Made by a program: the position numbers and the translations under genes. A DNA stretch of 64,000 nt from SZUA-430 sp031413635 (lineage in GTDB: Bacteria; Pseudomonadota; Alphaproteobacteria; Micropepsales; Micropepsaceae), in the NCBI GenBank assembly GCA_031413635.1, contig JANOFM010000032.1, positions 7,369-71,368 on the forward strand, read 5' to 3'. Within the stretch, counting starts at the first letter, position 1; each line of letters begins with the position of its first letter. This document shows positions 35,645 to 43,714 of the stretch, piece by piece. Below the pieces are notes generated by a model, which was given only the letters and a program-made list of their open reading frames with translations, did not search any database and was not told where the DNA came from.

Positions 35645-36744
35645 TGGCGCCCCGCGCACGCAACATCGACGCAGAGCCCGTCCCCGAAAGCGACCGCATC
35701 GGCGCATTGGCGCATCCGCGCGAACGCTTGGAGCTGTTTGGCCATGCGGCCGCCGCCCGAACGCTCGCGATCGCGGCACGTTCGGGACGAATGCACCATG
35801 CTTGGATCATCGCCGGCCCCAAGGGAGTTGGGAAAGCAACTCTGGCGTGGCGTTTCGCACGCGCGCTGTTGGCACACGGTGCAGCCAAGTGTCCGGACGA
35901 CCTCGCCGTTGCCGCCGAACATCCGATGCAGCGTCTTGTGGCGGCTCTCGCCCATCCGGATTTGTTGCTGATCCGCCGCCCCTGGGACACCGAGCGCAAG
36001 CGCGCTCGCACGGTGGTCACCGTGGACGAAGTGCGTCGCTTACCGGCGTTCTTTTCGCAATTCGCCTCCTATGACGGCCCGCGCATCGCCATTGTGGACG
36101 CGGCCGACGATATGAACACCGCGGCGCAAAATGCCTTGCTCAAAATCTTAGAGGAACCGCCTGCGCGCGCGTTGTTGTTGCTTGTCTCCAACGCCCCGGG
36201 TGGCTTGTTGCCGACAACACGTTCGCGATGCAGAATGTTGACTCTGCGCGCCCTCGATGCCGAACCGATGCGCCAGGCCGTGGCTCATCTTTCACCCGGC
36301 ATTGATGAAAAGCAGCGCGATCTTCTCTGCGCCTTGGCGGAAGGATCGCCAGGGCGCGCGCTCGAACTGGCCGAAACCGGCGCGCAGGACCTTTATCGGG
36401 AGATCGTGGGCATTCTCCAGGATCTTCCGCGCTTGAACGCGCCCAAGCTCTTTTCGCTGGCCGAGAAAATGGCTCGTGCTTCCGCCGATCGCTTGGCGGT
36501 CTTCGTAGGCTTGTTGGCGCAGATCGAGGAACGTGTTTTGCGCGGCGCCTACGCCGCATTGCCGCCGGTGCCGGGTGAAGAAACGTTGCTACGCCAACTT
36601 CGCGTCGCGGTTCCGCTGGATGGGTGGTCGCGCCTCTGGGACGATTTGCGCGACCAAGCCAACCGTGCCGACGCTCTAAACCTCGACAAGAAACAGCTGG
36701 TCCTAAATACTTTCTATGCCATCGAGGCTGCGGCGCAGCGCTGA
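35644..36744 (+). CDS. holB: DNA polymerase III subunit delta'
   Basis: Clamp-loader subunit of the replicative polymerase. 366 residues. Degenerate P-loop region GPKGVGKATLAWRFARALL at about 58-76, then VDEVRRLPAFFSQ and NTAAQNALLKILEEPP, the hallmark of delta'. The sensor motif LPTTRSRCRML follows. A longer open frame exists upstream but the ATG at 35644 matches the family N-terminus and the TAATG coupling with tmk. tatD begins 20 bp downstream; metG, often present between them, is absent. Confidence 0.93.
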   Translation: MAPRARNIDAEPVPESDRIGALAHPRERLELFGHAAAARTLAIAARSGRMHHAWIIAGPKGVGKATLAWRFARALLAHGAAKCPDDLAVAAEHPMQRLVAALAHPDLLLIRRPWDTERKRARTVVTVDEVRRLPAFFSQFASYDGPRIAIVDAADDMNTAAQNALLKILEEPPARALLLLVSNAPGGLLPTTRSRCRMLTLRALDAEPMRQAVAHLSPGIDEKQRDLLCALAEGSPGRALELAETGAQDLYREIVGILQDLPRLNAPKLFSLAEKMARASADRLAVFVGLLAQIEERVLRGAYAALPPVPGEETLLRQLRVAVPLDGWSRLWDDLRDQANRADALNLDKKQLVLNTFYAIEAAAQR

Positions 36745-36764
36745 GCCAAGCACGGATTGAATTG

Positions 36765-37547
36765 ATGTTGATCGACAGCCACTGCCATCTCGACTTCCCC
36801 GACTTCGGGCCAGAGCTCGACGCCGTGGTCGCGCGCGCGCGCCAAGCGGGTGTCGGCACGATGCTGACGATCGGAACCAAACTCCGTGCCTTTGAGGGTG
36901 TACGCAGGATCGCCGAGCGCTACGACGATATCTGGTGCTCCGTCGGCGTCCATCCCCACGAAGCGGCCGAGGAGCCGATCGAGGAGGCAAACGCCCTCAT
37001 CGAGCACGCCAAGCACCCGCGCGTCGTGGGCATCGGCGAGGCGGGCCTCGACTATTACTACGAGCACAGTCCGAGGGACGACCAGATCCGCAACTTTCGT
37101 GCTCATATCGCCGCTGCGCGCGAGACTGGCCTGCCGCTCATCGTTCACGCCCGCGACGCCGACGAGGACCTTTGCCAAATTCTCGAGCAGGAAAGCGGGA
37201 AGGGGGCATTTCCGGGGCTGATCCACTGTTTCTCGTCGACGGCCAGACTCGCGCGCACCGCACTTGACCTGGGCATGATGATTTCGCTGTCGGGCATTGT
37301 GACATTCAAGAAAGCCGACGAACTTCGTGCGATCGCAGCCGATGTTCCGCTTGATCGGCTTTTGGTCGAAACCGACGCGCCCTATCTCGCGCCGATGCCC
37401 CATCGCGGCAAGCGCAACGAGCCCGCTTTCGTCACCTACACCGCGGCTGTTGTCGCGCAGTTGAAAGGCGTCGAACTCGATCGTCTCGCCGCCGCCACGA
37501 CCGACAACTTCTTCCGCCTTTTCAAGAAAGCGCGACGCCCGACATGA
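36765..37547 (+). CDS. tatD: TatD-family metal-dependent hydrolase
   Basis: 260 residues, TIM-barrel amidohydrolase fold. Metal ligands in the N-terminal LIDSHCHLDF (HxH), Glu in GIGEAGLDYYY, His in IVHARDAD and HCFSS, and Asp in VETDAPYLAP. TatD proteins are 3'-5' exonucleases or deoxyribonucleases linked to DNA repair; the YcfH branch is often next to holB, as here. The ATG at 36765 gives the family start MLIDSHCH. ATGA overlap with the next gene. Confidence 0.92.
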   Translation: MLIDSHCHLDFPDFGPELDAVVARARQAGVGTMLTIGTKLRAFEGVRRIAERYDDIWCSVGVHPHEAAEEPIEEANALIEHAKHPRVVGIGEAGLDYYYEHSPRDDQIRNFRAHIAAARETGLPLIVHARDADEDLCQILEQESGKGAFPGLIHCFSSTARLARTALDLGMMISLSGIVTFKKADELRAIAADVPLDRLLVETDAPYLAPMPHRGKRNEPAFVTYTAAVVAQLKGVELDRLAAATTDNFFRLFKKARRPT

Positions 37548-38350
37548 GTTTGGGACTGAAAGTCACGATCCTGGGTTCCGGCTCCTCGGGCGGTGTGCCG
37601 CGCATCGGTGGCGCGGACGGGGCAGGGGACTGGGGTGCATGCGATCCAAGCGAACCCAAGAACCGAAGACGCCGCTGCTCGATCCTTGTCGAACGGGGCG
37701 ACACGCGAGTCCTCGTCGACTGTTCGCCCGACATGCGCGAACAGTTGATCGATGCGCGCGTCTCGCGGCTTGATGCCGTGCTGATCACCCACGATCACGC
37801 CGATCAGACCCACGGCATCGACGACTTGCGCATGGTAGCCCAAAGCATGATGCGTCGCGTAGACGTGTACGGCACGGAAGAAACCCATCGCGTATTGACG
37901 ACTCGCTTCGGTTATTGCTTCAAAGGCAACGAGGTTGGCGCCTATCCCGCAATCCTCGAACGGCATCTGCTTGCCCGGCCGTTCAAGGAATTCGCCATCG
38001 AAGGGAAGGGCGGGCCGATCCCGGTGCGCGCCTTCGATCAAGACCACGGCAGCATGATCAGCCAAGGCTTTCGCTTCGGACCGATTGCCTATTCTAGCGA
38101 CGTCTTCGACCTGGACGACGCGGCCTTCGCGGCCCTCGAGGGCGTCGACTGTTGGATTGTCGATGCGTTGCGCTATCGCCCGCACCCGACCCATGCCCAT
38201 CTGGATAAGACGCTCTCTTGGATCGACAGGGTACGCCCAAAACGCGCGATTCTAACCAACTTGCATATCGACATGGATTTCCTGACCCTGGCACGTGCGT
38301 TACCCGCAAGGGTAGAGCCCGCCTACGACGGACTAACCATAACGCTGTAA
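37544..38350 (+). CDS. MBL-fold metallohydrolase (PhnP-like)
   Basis: 268 residues. Metallo-beta-lactamase fold with LGSGSSGGVPRIG at the N-terminus, the metal motif THDHADQTHGID at about 84-95 and DQDHGS further on. Related to PhnP cyclic phosphodiesterase and lipoate-family-associated hydrolases; the CDPSEPKNRRRRCS segment (two Cys) resembles the structural zinc site of PhnP. No phosphonate genes are nearby, so a general phosphodiesterase role is more likely. Last gene of the rlpA-to-tatD run. Confidence 0.87.
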   Translation: MSLGLKVTILGSGSSGGVPRIGGADGAGDWGACDPSEPKNRRRRCSILVERGDTRVLVDCSPDMREQLIDARVSRLDAVLITHDHADQTHGIDDLRMVAQSMMRRVDVYGTEETHRVLTTRFGYCFKGNEVGAYPAILERHLLARPFKEFAIEGKGGPIPVRAFDQDHGSMISQGFRFGPIAYSSDVFDLDDAAFAALEGVDCWIVDALRYRPHPTHAHLDKTLSWIDRVRPKRAILTNLHIDMDFLTLARALPARVEPAYDGLTITL

Positions 38351-38778
38351 TCTCATGTTCCTTTCGCACCCCACTTGCCGCGAAAAGCGCCGTTTCCCTC
38401 TGCATTCGCCTGCCGGCTGCGGCATCACTTCTCAGATTTCGGTTTGATTGTGTTACAAAAACTTGAGATAAGGTTTGACGAGGGGGGGCGTATCCGTAGG
38501 GAACGGCTACGCTAATTGTTTCGCATGATAGAAAAGCAGGCGGCTGTTCTTTGTCGGTCGGCCTGTCGGGGTGTGCTGGTGAGCCAAAACAAGGCTTTGC
38601 TTATCAATCTCCAACAAATCGAAAGCCGGGTGCCGGCCGAGTTCCGAAAGTCTTGGAACCGGCAAGCCGCCCGGTTAAGCGTTTGACGGCATGTCGCGAG
38701 CCAAAGGGCCGCGAATTGTATAGAATTTCAGGACCGATTGCCGGTCCGGCAATAAGGACGACGGGAAGGTAATTCGTT
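38351..38778. other. 428-bp leader region before the exbB-tonB cluster
   Basis: No convincing gene; one 73-residue plus-strand frame (38551-38772) lacks a domain and ribosome site. It contains an inverted pair GTTCC / GGAAC around 38640-38660 nested in GCCGG / CCGGC, a TAGAAT -10-like box at 38721-38726 without a good -35, and a perfect palindrome at 38737-38753. The length suggests regulatory RNA or several promoter elements. No known riboswitch consensus was recognised. Confidence 0.45.
38737..38753 (+). promoter_or_regulatory. 17-bp perfect palindrome upstream of exbB
   Basis: Arms ATTGCCGG and CCGGCAAT around a central T, 26 bp before the exbB start and just after a TAGAAT -10-like hexamer. 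It would lie at the start of the transcript, either as an operator or a 5' stem-loop. It does not resemble an AT-rich Fur box or an Irr/RirA box. Confidence 0.5.
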
Positions 38779-39732
38779 ATGGGACGTGTAACAGTCAACA
38801 GGGGTACTCGGATGACGATTGCGCGCGCGATGGCCGCGTCGGCTTTGATGCTCGGCATCATTTTGATGGCGACGGTGGCAATAGCTCAACCGGCACCGCA
38901 ACCTTCTCAACCTCAGCCCGGCGCGCCGACGGCGGTACCGGCCACCGACCCGGCGGCAGAGCCCGCTCCCGGCGAACCGCCTCCCCCGGCCATCGGACCA
39001 GACGGTCTTCCGATCGCCCCCGTGGCCGAAGAAGCGCTGCCCGCGGAGCCCGTTCCGGCGCCGGCGCCAATCGAGGAACCGAAGGGCAAGGAAATCACCC
39101 TCGTCGGCATGGTCCTCGAAGCATCGCTCGTCGTGCAAATTGTCATGGCGATGCTGGTGGCGTGGTCCGTTGCGACTTGGACGATCTTGATCTCAAAGCT
39201 CTTGTTCTTCTCCGGATTGAACGGCACCAGCGACCGCTTCCTGTCCGCCTTCCGCAATGCCGGCTCGCTGCCGGATGCGGCCAAATCGGCGGGTAAGAAC
39301 TTCCGCAACAACGCGCTCGCCAAGATGCTCATGGCGGCGGCCGATGAAATCGGCACCGGCAAGAAAAACAACATCTCAAGCCGCGTCAATCAGCGCATGG
39401 GCATCGTCCAAGCCGAAGTGGGCGAGCAGTTGTCGTCCGGCATGGGCGTCTTTGCCACCGTCGGTTCGATCGCTGCCTTCGTCGGATTGTTCGGAACCGT
39501 TTACGGCATCATGAACTCGTTCATCGGCATCGCCGAGAAGGAAACGACCAACCTCGCCGTCGTCGCGCCCGGCATTGCCGAAGCCTTGCTGGCCACCGCC
39601 ATCGGCCTGTTCGCCGCCGTCCCGGCGGTGATCTTCTACAACATGTTCGCCCGCCGCATCGGCGCGTACCAAACCCGGATGGAGAACTTCGCCAGTGAAG
39701 TCCTCATCCGCGTTTCTCGCGACCACGAGTAG
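38779..39732 (+). CDS. exbB: ExbB/TolQ-type proton channel protein with N-terminal Pro-rich extension
   Basis: Forms the proton channel that energises TonB. 317 residues: a hydrophobic N-terminal segment that may be a cleaved signal (about 14-36, ending VAIAQP), a Pro/Ala-rich periplasmic stretch (37-100), then the MotA/ExbB domain with membrane segments near 112-135, 225-250 and 270-292 (GMGVFATVGSIAAFVGLFGT, IAEALLATAIGLFAAVPAV). GGAAGG precedes the ATG at 38779; ATG at 38812 is an alternative. Followed after 6 bp by exbD. Confidence 0.92.
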   Translation: MGRVTVNRGTRMTIARAMAASALMLGIILMATVAIAQPAPQPSQPQPGAPTAVPATDPAAEPAPGEPPPPAIGPDGLPIAPVAEEALPAEPVPAPAPIEEPKGKEITLVGMVLEASLVVQIVMAMLVAWSVATWTILISKLLFFSGLNGTSDRFLSAFRNAGSLPDAAKSAGKNFRNNALAKMLMAAADEIGTGKKNNISSRVNQRMGIVQAEVGEQLSSGMGVFATVGSIAAFVGLFGTVYGIMNSFIGIAEKETTNLAVVAPGIAEALLATAIGLFAAVPAVIFYNMFARRIGAYQTRMENFASEVLIRVSRDHE

Positions 39733-39738
39733 GCGCAA

Positions 39739-40164
39739 ATGGCTGGAAGTGTCGGTGGCGGTTCGTCCCGCGGCAAGCGATTTGACGACAACAGTCAAAT
39801 CAACGTGACGCCCTTCGTGGACGTCATGTTGGTGCTTTTGATCATCTTCATGGTGGCCGCGCCCCTTGCCAGCGTCAACGTGAAGGTGGAATTGCCGCCC
39901 TCCGTCGCCAGCCCGGCCAAGGTCAAGGACCCGGTCTATGTGTCGTTGCAGGCGAACGGCAAGATTTATATCGGCGACTATCAAGTCACCTACAACGAGT
40001 TTTCGGTCAAACTCCTCGAAGCCGCGAACAACAACTACAACCGGCGCATCTTTATTCGTGCGGACAAGACGGTTCAGTACAAAGAAGTCATGCGCGTCAT
40101 GAACGTCGTCCAGGACTCTGGATTTTACCAGATCGCCTTGGTGGCCGAAGACCGTTTGGAATAG
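39739..40164 (+). CDS. exbD: ExbD-type biopolymer transport protein (copy 1)
   Basis: 141 residues, one N-terminal membrane helix (about 28-46, MLVLLIIFMVAAPL) with the proton-binding Asp in NVTPFVDVMLVLL, and a periplasmic domain. Partners with ExbB and TonB to couple proton flow to outer-membrane transport. Lies 6 bp after exbB and 36 bp before tonB, clearly one operon. Confidence 0.93.
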   Translation: MAGSVGGGSSRGKRFDDNSQINVTPFVDVMLVLLIIFMVAAPLASVNVKVELPPSVASPAKVKDPVYVSLQANGKIYIGDYQVTYNEFSVKLLEAANNNYNRRIFIRADKTVQYKEVMRVMNVVQDSGFYQIALVAEDRLE

Positions 40165-40200
40165 TCGTAGACGACGGGTAAAACTGGGTAACAGGCCGCG

Positions 40201-40773
40201 ATGGACAGGCGCACGTTTTACATTACGATTTTGATCTCCGTGCTGCTCCACGTTGTGGTGCTCTATTACATTGCTGCGACCTTCGGCTTCGTTCCCGGAA
40301 TTGAAGAAGAAAAAGAAGAGGTCGTGTTGGCCGTGGCGACACCGCCTCCGCCGCCTCCGCCGCCTCCGCCACCGGAAGAGGTGGTGATCGAAAAGCCGCG
40401 CTTCCGCCCGCGCCCCACGCCACCGCCCCCGACGGCGGTGCAGGTCCCGCCGGTGCCGCTGAAGCCGCAACCGCCGGCCGAAAGCACGGCCGACGCGACG
40501 ACGATCTTATCCGACAAACAGGTGCTCGACAGCCCGGTATCCAAGCCACCGCCGAAATACCCACAACGCGCACTCGAAGCCGAAAAGGAAGGCATCGTGC
40601 GCGTGCGCGTGACCATCCAGGCGGATGGCACCGTCAGCGATGTCGTCGTCGTCTCCGCAAAGCCCGCCGGCTGGTTCGAGAGTGCGGCAATGGCGGCGGT
40701 GAAGCGCTGGCGTTACAAGGCGTCGGGCCGGGTCATCACCGCTGAAGTCGAAGTGGAATTTAAGTTGAATTGA
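40201..40773 (+). CDS. tonB: TonB energy transducer (copy 1)
   Basis: 190 residues. N-terminal membrane anchor (about 6-28, FYITILISVLLHVVVLYYIA, with the conserved SxxxH-type His), a Pro-rich spacer starting with eleven consecutive Pro and a Glu/Pro/Lys segment, then a TonB C-terminal domain (about 105-190, PPPKYPQRALEAEKEGIVRV). It contacts TonB-box receptors in the outer membrane. The polyproline run is encoded by three exact 9-base repeats (40342-40368), so its length may vary between strains. Confidence 0.92.
   Translation: MDRRTFYITILISVLLHVVVLYYIAATFGFVPGIEEEKEEVVLAVATPPPPPPPPPPPEEVVIEKPRFRPRPTPPPPTAVQVPPVPLKPQPPAESTADATTILSDKQVLDSPVSKPPPKYPQRALEAEKEGIVRVRVTIQADGTVSDVVVVSAKPAGWFESAAMAAVKRWRYKASGRVITAEVEVEFKLN
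40342..40368 (+). repeat. Three tandem copies of CCGCCTCCG in tonB
   Basis: Exact in-frame 9-base repeat, three copies, each encoding Pro-Pro-Pro. Slippage would change the TonB spacer in steps of three residues without frameshift. Confidence 0.8.
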
Positions 40774-40810
40774 TGTGTCGCGAACACGCGACCCTGGAGT
40801 TTAGTTCGAC

Positions 40811-41266
40811 ATGGCAGGCAATATCGGAACCGGCGAAAGCGCGAAAGGCGGCAGGAAACGCTATGGCGACAACGCTGAGATCAACGTCACGCCGTTCGTC
40901 GACGTCATGCTCGTGCTGCTCATCATTTTCATGGTCTCCGCCCCGCTCGCCACGATCAGCATTCCGCTCGACTTGCCGCCGCCGTCGGAAACCGAAATGC
41001 CACCCGATCCGATCGAACCGATCTTCGTGAGTTTGCAGGACACGGGCGTCATCAACGTCGGCACGCCCAAGACCGGCGAAATTCAGGCCGACTGGACGTC
41101 GCTCGGCGACGCCGTCAAGCAGAAAACCAACGGCGATCTGACGCGCAAAATCTTCATCCGCGCCGACCAAAAGGTCATCTATGCCGACGTCATGCGCCTG
41201 ATGGATGCCATCGACAAGGACGGCTACAAGAACAAAGCGCTCGTGGCCGAAGACGTCGTCGACTGA
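40811..41266 (+). CDS. exbD: ExbD-type biopolymer transport protein (copy 2)
   Basis: 151 residues, homologous to copy 1 (shared INVTPFVDVMLVLLIIFMV with the channel Asp) but diverged in the periplasmic domain and about ten residues longer. Two ExbD proteins per ExbB could form mixed channels or serve different TonB proteins. 37 bp after tonB copy 1. Its 3' side is closed by a hairpin before tonB copy 2. Confidence 0.92.
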   Translation: MAGNIGTGESAKGGRKRYGDNAEINVTPFVDVMLVLLIIFMVSAPLATISIPLDLPPPSETEMPPDPIEPIFVSLQDTGVINVGTPKTGEIQADWTSLGDAVKQKTNGDLTRKIFIRADQKVIYADVMRLMDAIDKDGYKNKALVAEDVVD

Positions 41267-41291
41267 ACCGATCCAAATACAACCGAAGCGT

Positions 41292-41318
41292 GAAAAGCCG
41301 GACCTCCGGCCTTTTCTA
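41292..41318 (+). terminator. Hairpin terminator between exbD copy 2 and tonB copy 2
   Basis: GAAAAGCCGGA pairs with TCCGGCCTTTTC (one bulged C) around a CC loop, so the T-rich 3' arm itself provides the U-run (CTTTTCT). It would end the exbB operon and leave tonB copy 2 under its own promoter, or act in both directions. Confidence 0.65.
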
Positions 41319-41391
41319 TTGGCCACTTGCACAAATCCCGCCGCGTCGTAGGCTGGATCGCAAATGAAACGCAATGTCGGAGCGTTTGGTT

Positions 41392-41985
41392 ATGAATGTT
41401 GCTCATCCGCACCCGCGCACCTGGTCGCCGCACGTCGTCCTGTTCGCCATCGTCCTGCACACCGTCGTTTTCTATTTCGTCGCCGTCAGCTTCCGCATCG
41501 TACCGCCGCCCGTTGACGTGTTCGATCCGCCGACCATCAGAGCCGTTACATTCACGCCGCCACCGCCCACCATCGAGGTGCAGCCGGAACCCATCGTCAA
41601 GCGCCCGGTGTTCGAACAGCGCCCGACGAGGCCCCCGATAGTCGCGACCGTCCCGCCGACGCCTTTCACGCCCACAGCGGTGCCGTCGCAGGCCGGACCC
41701 ACATCGATCGACGTGCAGCAACAAATCCAAGAGACGCCCATCGCCCAACCCTTGCCGCGTTACCCGGTTACGGCCCGGGAACGCGGCATCGAGGGCAGGG
41801 TAATCATGTCGATCACGATCATGCCGGACGGCTCGGTGCGCGATGTTCGCGTGGTCGGCGCGCAGCCGCGCGGCACCTTCGACTCCACCGCCGTGCGCGC
41901 GGTTCAAAACTGGCGCTACCGGCCGTCGAACGTTATCCGCACCAACGTCATCGTACATATGGATTTCGAACTGCGCGACACCTAG
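41392..41985 (+). CDS. tonB: TonB energy transducer (copy 2)
   Basis: 197 residues from the ATG at 41392, which has GGAG nine bases upstream; an in-frame ATG at 41374 lacks such a site. N-terminal membrane anchor (HVVLFAIVLHTVVFYFVAVS, about 14-33), a shorter Pro/Thr spacer (PPPPTIEVQPEP) and a TonB C-terminal domain (about 120-197, PLPRYPVTARERGIEGRV). It differs greatly from copy 1 in the spacer, so it may serve different receptors. Separated from exbD copy 2 by a hairpin. Confidence 0.9.
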   Translation: MNVAHPHPRTWSPHVVLFAIVLHTVVFYFVAVSFRIVPPPVDVFDPPTIRAVTFTPPPPTIEVQPEPIVKRPVFEQRPTRPPIVATVPPTPFTPTAVPSQAGPTSIDVQQQIQETPIAQPLPRYPVTARERGIEGRVIMSITIMPDGSVRDVRVVGAQPRGTFDSTAVRAVQNWRYRPSNVIRTNVIVHMDFELRDT

Positions 41986-42044
41986 GCGAGCGCCGGTCGG
42001 AGTGTGATAGCCTCCCGTCATCACACCACTGACAGGAGCTCATC

Positions 42045-43280
42045 ATGGCGATCGACTTCGAAATCCCGGCCGCGGCCAAGGCGATACGCGAGCGCGTGCG
42101 CCAATGGGTGCACGACGAATGTGTACCGGCCGAAAAACGACTGATCGACGGCGGCGACTATAAAACCATCTTGGGCGAGCTGCGCACCAAGGCGCGCAAG
42201 CAAGGACTGTGGTGCCCCTTCATCCCCAAGGAACACGGTGGCATGGGCCTGGGGCCGCTCGCCAACGCGCTGGTGCAGATGGAACTCGGCGAAAGCTATC
42301 TCGGCGCCTTGTCGATGAACACGCAAGGCCCCGACGACGCGACGATGCTGACCCTGCTCGAACACGGCACGCCCTATCAGAAGGAAAAATTCCTCAAGCC
42401 CTTGCTCAACGGCGACAAGCGCATCTGCTATTCGATGACCGAAAAGGTATCGGGCGCCGACGCCACCGGCATGCAAACGCGCGCCGAAAAAAAGGGCAAC
42501 GACCGCTACGTCTTGAACGGCGAGAAGTGGTTCTCGAGTGCCGCCAGCGTCGCCGACATCGCGCTGGTGATGGCCAAAACCGATCCCGACGCCCCGCGCC
42601 ACCAGCAATTCTCGACCTTCCTGGTCGAACTGCCCAATCCCGGCTATCGCATCAAGCGCAACATCGCCACGATGGCGCTCGAAGGGCCGCTGTCGCACAT
42701 CCTCGGCGGCGGCCACGCCGAGATTGAAATCGACAATCTCGAAGTGCCGGCCGAGAACTTGTTGGGCGGGGAGGGCAAGGGCTTCGCCATGGGCCAGCAT
42801 CGGCTCGCCTACGGGCGGCTGCGCCACGGCATGCACAACGTGGCGATGGCCCAACGCGCGCTCGACATGGCGGCCAAGCACGTCACCACGCGCTCGACGT
42901 TCGGCAAGAAGCTCGACGAGCGCCAGGCGGTGCAGTTCATGCTCGCCGATTGCGCCAGCGAACTCTATATCGCGCGCCTGATGCTGATGCACATCGCCTA
43001 TAAGGCGGAAAACAAAATGGACATTCGCCAGGAAAACGGCATCGCCAAGGTGTTCCTCGCGCACATGGTGCACAAGGTCGTCGACACCGCGATCCAGCTC
43101 CACGGCGCGCTCGGCTACAGCCGCGACCTGCCGCTCGCCGCCTGGTACACGCACATCCGCAGCCAACGCCTGGTCGACGGTCCCGACGAAGTGCATCGCT
43201 GGACGACCGGGCGCAACGTGATCAAGGCATTCAAGGCGCACGGCACGACAGCGAGCGCCTGCGGCGGAGATTTGTTATAG
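42045..43280 (+). CDS. Acyl-CoA dehydrogenase family protein
   Basis: FAD-dependent alpha-beta dehydrogenation of an acyl-CoA. 411 residues, start preceded by AGGAG. Three-domain ACAD layout: N-terminal helices, middle beta domain (YSMTEKVSGADATGMQTRAE, LNGEKWFSSAASVADIALVM) and C-terminal helices with RSTFGKKLDERQAVQFMLAD, QLHGALGYSRDLPLAAWY and GPDEVHRW. It resembles the ACAD10/11-like branch acting on long or branched chains; the electron acceptor would be ETF. Stands alone after the tonB cluster. Confidence 0.9.
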   Translation: MAIDFEIPAAAKAIRERVRQWVHDECVPAEKRLIDGGDYKTILGELRTKARKQGLWCPFIPKEHGGMGLGPLANALVQMELGESYLGALSMNTQGPDDATMLTLLEHGTPYQKEKFLKPLLNGDKRICYSMTEKVSGADATGMQTRAEKKGNDRYVLNGEKWFSSAASVADIALVMAKTDPDAPRHQQFSTFLVELPNPGYRIKRNIATMALEGPLSHILGGGHAEIEIDNLEVPAENLLGGEGKGFAMGQHRLAYGRLRHGMHNVAMAQRALDMAAKHVTTRSTFGKKLDERQAVQFMLADCASELYIARLMLMHIAYKAENKMDIRQENGIAKVFLAHMVHKVVDTAIQLHGALGYSRDLPLAAWYTHIRSQRLVDGPDEVHRWTTGRNVIKAFKAHGTTASACGGDLL

Positions 43281-43330
43281 GGAAATAATAAAGCTCACCG
43301 CCTCGAAAGTCTGGCGAGGTCGTAAAGTCA

Positions 43331-43424
43331 CGCGGAGGCTCGGAGAACGCGGAGAAGTAAGAAGAAAGGATTGAACCACCGAGCACACCAAGAACACCAA
43401 GAACACCAAGAACACCAAGACGCT
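43331..43424 (+). repeat. Left outer arm of nested inverted repeat, with 9-bp tandem repeats
   Basis: An imperfect inverted copy of 43721-43784: shared parts read CGCGGAGGC, GCGGAGAA, TTGAACCACC and GCACACCAAGA. Inside it, ACACCAAGA is repeated four times exactly (43385-43420). Non-coding. Part of a 450-bp mosaic between the acyl-CoA dehydrogenase and the zinc-ribbon gene. Confidence 0.75.
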
Positions 43425-43531
43425 CAGGGTCGGGGTGTTCGCGCCGCGCGATAGCTCGTCTTTTTTTGGCGCGTTCCGCGCCACTCATACCAACCGACCG
43501 AATTTGCGACACGCGCGATCCAAAAAAAAGT

Positions 43532-43673
43532 CGTCATGGCCGGGCTAGACCCGGCCACCCAGCACGTCGCGTGTCTACGCGACGGAGCGGCTCTTTAGCT
43601 TGGAAAATTCAGCGGTCTTTTCGTCTCGCGGACGCGAGACGACTGGGTGGCCGGGTCAAGCCCGGCCATGACG
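43532..43673. repeat. Pair of inverted palindromic units (REP/BIME-like)
   Basis: Two 31-bp units, 43532-43562 and 43643-43673, are inverted copies with one mismatch. Each is itself palindromic around GGCCGGG / CCCGGCC. They enclose about 80 bp containing a further small stem (GTCTCGCG / CGCGAGAC). This layout matches bacterial interspersed mosaic elements made by REP-type repeats, which are often present in many copies. Confidence 0.75.
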
Positions 43674-43714
43674 ATATGGGTGGATTTCGGAGTCAGAACT
43701 TCAAGCGGGTGGTA

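Noticed and set aside
38551..38772. 73-residue open frame before exbB
   Set aside because: No ribosome site or recognisable domain, and it overlaps palindromic leader structure.
43385..43420. Possible CRISPR array from the repeated ACACCAAGA units
   Set aside because: The 9-base units are directly abutting with no spacers; it is a simple tandem repeat.
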